Notes under the pieces: generated by a model
Told to the model about the DNA's origin: nothing
Seen by the model: the letters and a program-made list of their open reading frames with translations, nothing else
Databases searched by the model: none
In this document: in pieces, positions 4,549 to 5,651 of the stretch
Numbering within the stretch: position 1 is the first letter of the stretch
Layout: the number at the start of each line of letters is the position of its first letter
Assembly: GCA_021158425.1 (NCBI GenBank)
Contig: JAGGUR010000013.1
Coordinates: 1 to 5,651, forward strand
Direction of reading: 5' to 3'
Length of the DNA: 5,651 bases
From: Candidatus Cloacimonadota bacterium
GTDB lineage: Bacteria; Cloacimonadota; Cloacimonadia; JGIOTU-2
Translations under genes and position numbers: made by a program

Positions 4549-5497
4549 TTTTGATTATTCAAAAGAGTTCAAGATGATTGCTGAGGCATACAAAAAAGCA
4601 GGGGGCAATGAAAAGACTCTCATTAATAATAAATTTGGCAGCATTGTGATAAATGAAAATAGAGTTCTTGGAAAGAATGAAATAAATGGCTTCCATGTAA
4701 AACACGAATCTATAAAAGAAGGAGTAAATGTAAAAATATTCATAGATGCAAAAGTAAAAATTGAGTTTCCTATACATCTATGTTTTGGTATGCTGCCCAA
4801 AGAAGGCAAGCAGGTAATAAACTCTGAGTTTTTTATTGGAAAAGATGCAAAAGTGAAATTCCTGGCTCATTGCATATTTCCAAACGCCAAACACATAGAA
4901 CATATTATGAACTCAAAAGTATCTATTGGTGAGAATGCAGAGATGTCATATATTGAAGAACATTATCATTCAGAAAGTGGTGGAACATTTGTATATCCAA
5001 AACTCAGGGGTGAAATAAAGAAAGGCGGAAAACTTTTTGAAGAGTTTAGATTGACAAGAGGAAGAGTGGGCGTTCTGAATATTGATTACGAAATAGAACA
5101 AAATGAATGGAGCGTATGTGATATCCTTACAAAGGTCTATGGTAAAAAAGATGATAGAATAGAGGTCAGAGAATCGCTTCACCTAAATGGGGTATATGCT
5201 GCCGGAACTGCAAAAAGCAGGATTGTTCTTATTGATAATGCCTTTGGTAATGTTTTAGGAGAGATAGAAGGTAATGCAGCTTATACCCGAGGACATGTGG
5301 ATTGTCATGAGGTAGTGCATGGTAAAGGTGCAAAAGCAATATCAACTCCTAAAATCAGTGTAGAAAATTCTTTAGCACGGGTAACACATGAAGCTGCAAT
5401 AGGAAGAATAAATAAGAAGGAACTTGAAACACTTATGGCAAGAGGATTGACAGAGGAAGAAGCAGTAGATGTTATTGTGAAGGGATTATTGAGATGA
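4544..5497 (+). CDS. sufD: SufD/SufB-family Fe-S assembly scaffold (short, two-component type)
   Basis: A 317-residue cytosolic beta-helix scaffold that works with SufC to build Fe-S clusters. After a helical N-terminus, residues ~30-270 are repetitive beta strands (NSEFFIGKDAKVKFL, NSKVSIGENAEMSYIEEHYH), as in the SufBD right-handed beta-helix. The diagnostic C-terminus follows: RGHVDCHEVVHGKGAKA (249-265), NSLARVTHEAAIG (275-287), then ELETLMARGLTEEEAVDVIV (293-312), the helix that contacts SufC. C254, H282 and E283 correspond to the conserved core region; C110 with H109, H117 and H120 is another possible ligand cluster. It is much shorter than E. coli SufB or SufD and resembles the minimal scaffold (also called SmsB) of anaerobes and archaea, which pairs only with SufC. 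The gene symbol is a family label: SufB and SufD cannot be separated here. RBS TAGGCGG (4533-4539) overlaps the OYE stop. Its stop overlaps an ATG (ATGA). Confidence 0.9.
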   Translation: MSFDYSKEFKMIAEAYKKAGGNEKTLINNKFGSIVINENRVLGKNEINGFHVKHESIKEGVNVKIFIDAKVKIEFPIHLCFGMLPKEGKQVINSEFFIGKDAKVKFLAHCIFPNAKHIEHIMNSKVSIGENAEMSYIEEHYHSESGGTFVYPKLRGEIKKGGKLFEEFRLTRGRVGVLNIDYEIEQNEWSVCDILTKVYGKKDDRIEVRESLHLNGVYAAGTAKSRIVLIDNAFGNVLGEIEGNAAYTRGHVDCHEVVHGKGAKAISTPKISVENSLARVTHEAAIGRINKKELETLMARGLTEEEAVDVIVKGLLR

Positions 5498-5538
5498 CCA
5501 GAATATTATAAAGGAAGTATTGACGACGACTCGAGACA
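5494..5538. other. Short gap after sufD with five-codon ORF and no supported gene
   Basis: An ATGA overlap at the sufD stop opens only MTRIL before TAA (5509-5511). An AAGGAAG Shine-Dalgarno-like sequence (5511-5517) follows, but no well-spaced start codon uses it. No terminator hairpin is visible, so transcription probably continues into the next gene. The ATGA plus orphan RBS resembles the sufC end and may likewise mark a lost or shifted start. Confidence 0.35.
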
Positions 5539-5651
5539 ATGGACATATTTTCTTTAGAGATAATGGACAAAAAAAGATTTTCCGAGGAAAAATACAAAAA
5601 ACTTTTTACACCAATTAAAATAGGCAAAGTTGAACTAAAAAACAGAACAAT
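5539..5651 (+). CDS. Second Old Yellow Enzyme-type flavoenzyme, 5' part only
   Basis: The frame is open from ATG 5539 to the window end (37 codons). From residue 15 it reads KYKKLFTPIKIGKVELKNRT, which aligns without gaps to the start of the OYE-like enzyme at 2718 (KYKKLFESIEIGDVELKNRI). This is the beta-hairpin cap and first strand of the FMN barrel, so a paralogue is strongly indicated. Whether it also has the Fe-S and FAD/NAD(P) domains cannot be seen. Two in-frame starts exist, ATG 5539 and ATG 5563, the latter giving MDKKRFSEEKYKKLF; neither has a clear RBS. The product would be a cytosolic NAD(P)H-linked flavoenzyme, probably co-transcribed with sufD. Confidence 0.75.
   Translation, partial: MDIFSLEIMDKKRFSEEKYKKLFTPIKIGKVELKNRT

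Noticed and set aside
3915..4562. A 215-codon minus-strand ORF opposite the OYE C-terminal domain.
   Set aside because: A shadow of a clearly coding + strand gene with intact FAD/NAD(P) motifs; His/Tyr/Asn/Cys-rich composition typical of antisense translation.
5520..5551. TTGACG followed by CATATT/TATTTT as a separate promoter for the second OYE gene.
   Set aside because: Spacing of 18-20 bases and a poor -10; transcription from the upstream operon explains the gene equally well.
5520..5618. A TTG-initiated 32-codon frame overlapping the second OYE start.
   Set aside because: RBS spacing is too short and the competing frame has clear OYE homology.
1..5651. Searched for CRISPR repeats, tRNA/rRNA genes, transposase or integrase genes and long terminal repeats.
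   Set aside because: None seen: no regularly spaced repeats, no tRNA-like sequence, no mobile-element gene; the proposed module insertion has only an 8-base repeat at its edges.

Overview
The window is AT-rich and tightly packed, with every convincing gene on the + strand. Good Shine-Dalgarno sequences (GGAGGT, AGGTGAT, GAGGAGGAG) and sigma70-like promoter elements point to a bacterium. Lys/Glu/Ile-rich proteins, AGA/AGG-dominated arginine use, a short two-component SufC/SufD-type Fe-S assembly pair and oxygen-sensitive Fe-S flavoenzymes suggest an anaerobe. I cannot name a lineage; the short SufC/SufD pair also occurs in archaea, but the promoters and ribosome binding sites argue for bacteria.

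Layout. Positions 1-120 hold a promoter with an inverted-repeat operator candidate. An ArsR-type repressor follows at 121-453, probably on a leaderless transcript. A second promoter (extended -10 TGCTATAAT) precedes a NifX/NifB-like iron-molybdenum cofactor-binding family protein with a C-terminal coiled coil (539-1006). Next is a MIP18/DUF59-type Fe-S assembly gene (1028-1319) broken by a nonsense codon and a one-base frameshift. Then comes a 16-codon remnant (1341-1391) that starts like a second NifX-like gene and runs into sufC (1379-2098). A 15-codon ORF overlaps the sufC stop (2095-2142). It is followed by a pair coupled by an 11-base overlap: an unrecognised cytosolic protein resembling a type 2 periplasmic-binding fold (2150-2728), and a 605-residue Old Yellow Enzyme/2,4-dienoyl-CoA-reductase-like flavoprotein with FMN barrel, Fe-S ligands and FAD/NAD(P) domain (2718-4535). 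A SufD/SufB-type scaffold gene follows (4544-5497), then the first 37 codons of a second OYE-type gene (5539 to the window end).

How the genes may work together. SufC (ATPase) and the SufD-type scaffold should form the Fe-S assembly machine. NifX-like and MIP18-like proteins are typical Fe-S carriers or partners. The OYE-like enzyme needs a 4Fe-4S cluster, so it could be a client of the machine or, more speculatively, its electron source. The most notable structural point is that the OYE pair sits exactly between sufC and sufD. Both edges carry the same 8 bases (AAAATGAG), and removing 2100-4548 on paper would restore a textbook sufC-sufD ATGA overlap with a strong, well-placed ribosome binding site. 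Together with the broken MIP18 gene and truncated NifX start, this suggests an Fe-S operon that has been remodelled by decay and by insertion of a flavoenzyme module. These functional links are inference from gene order.
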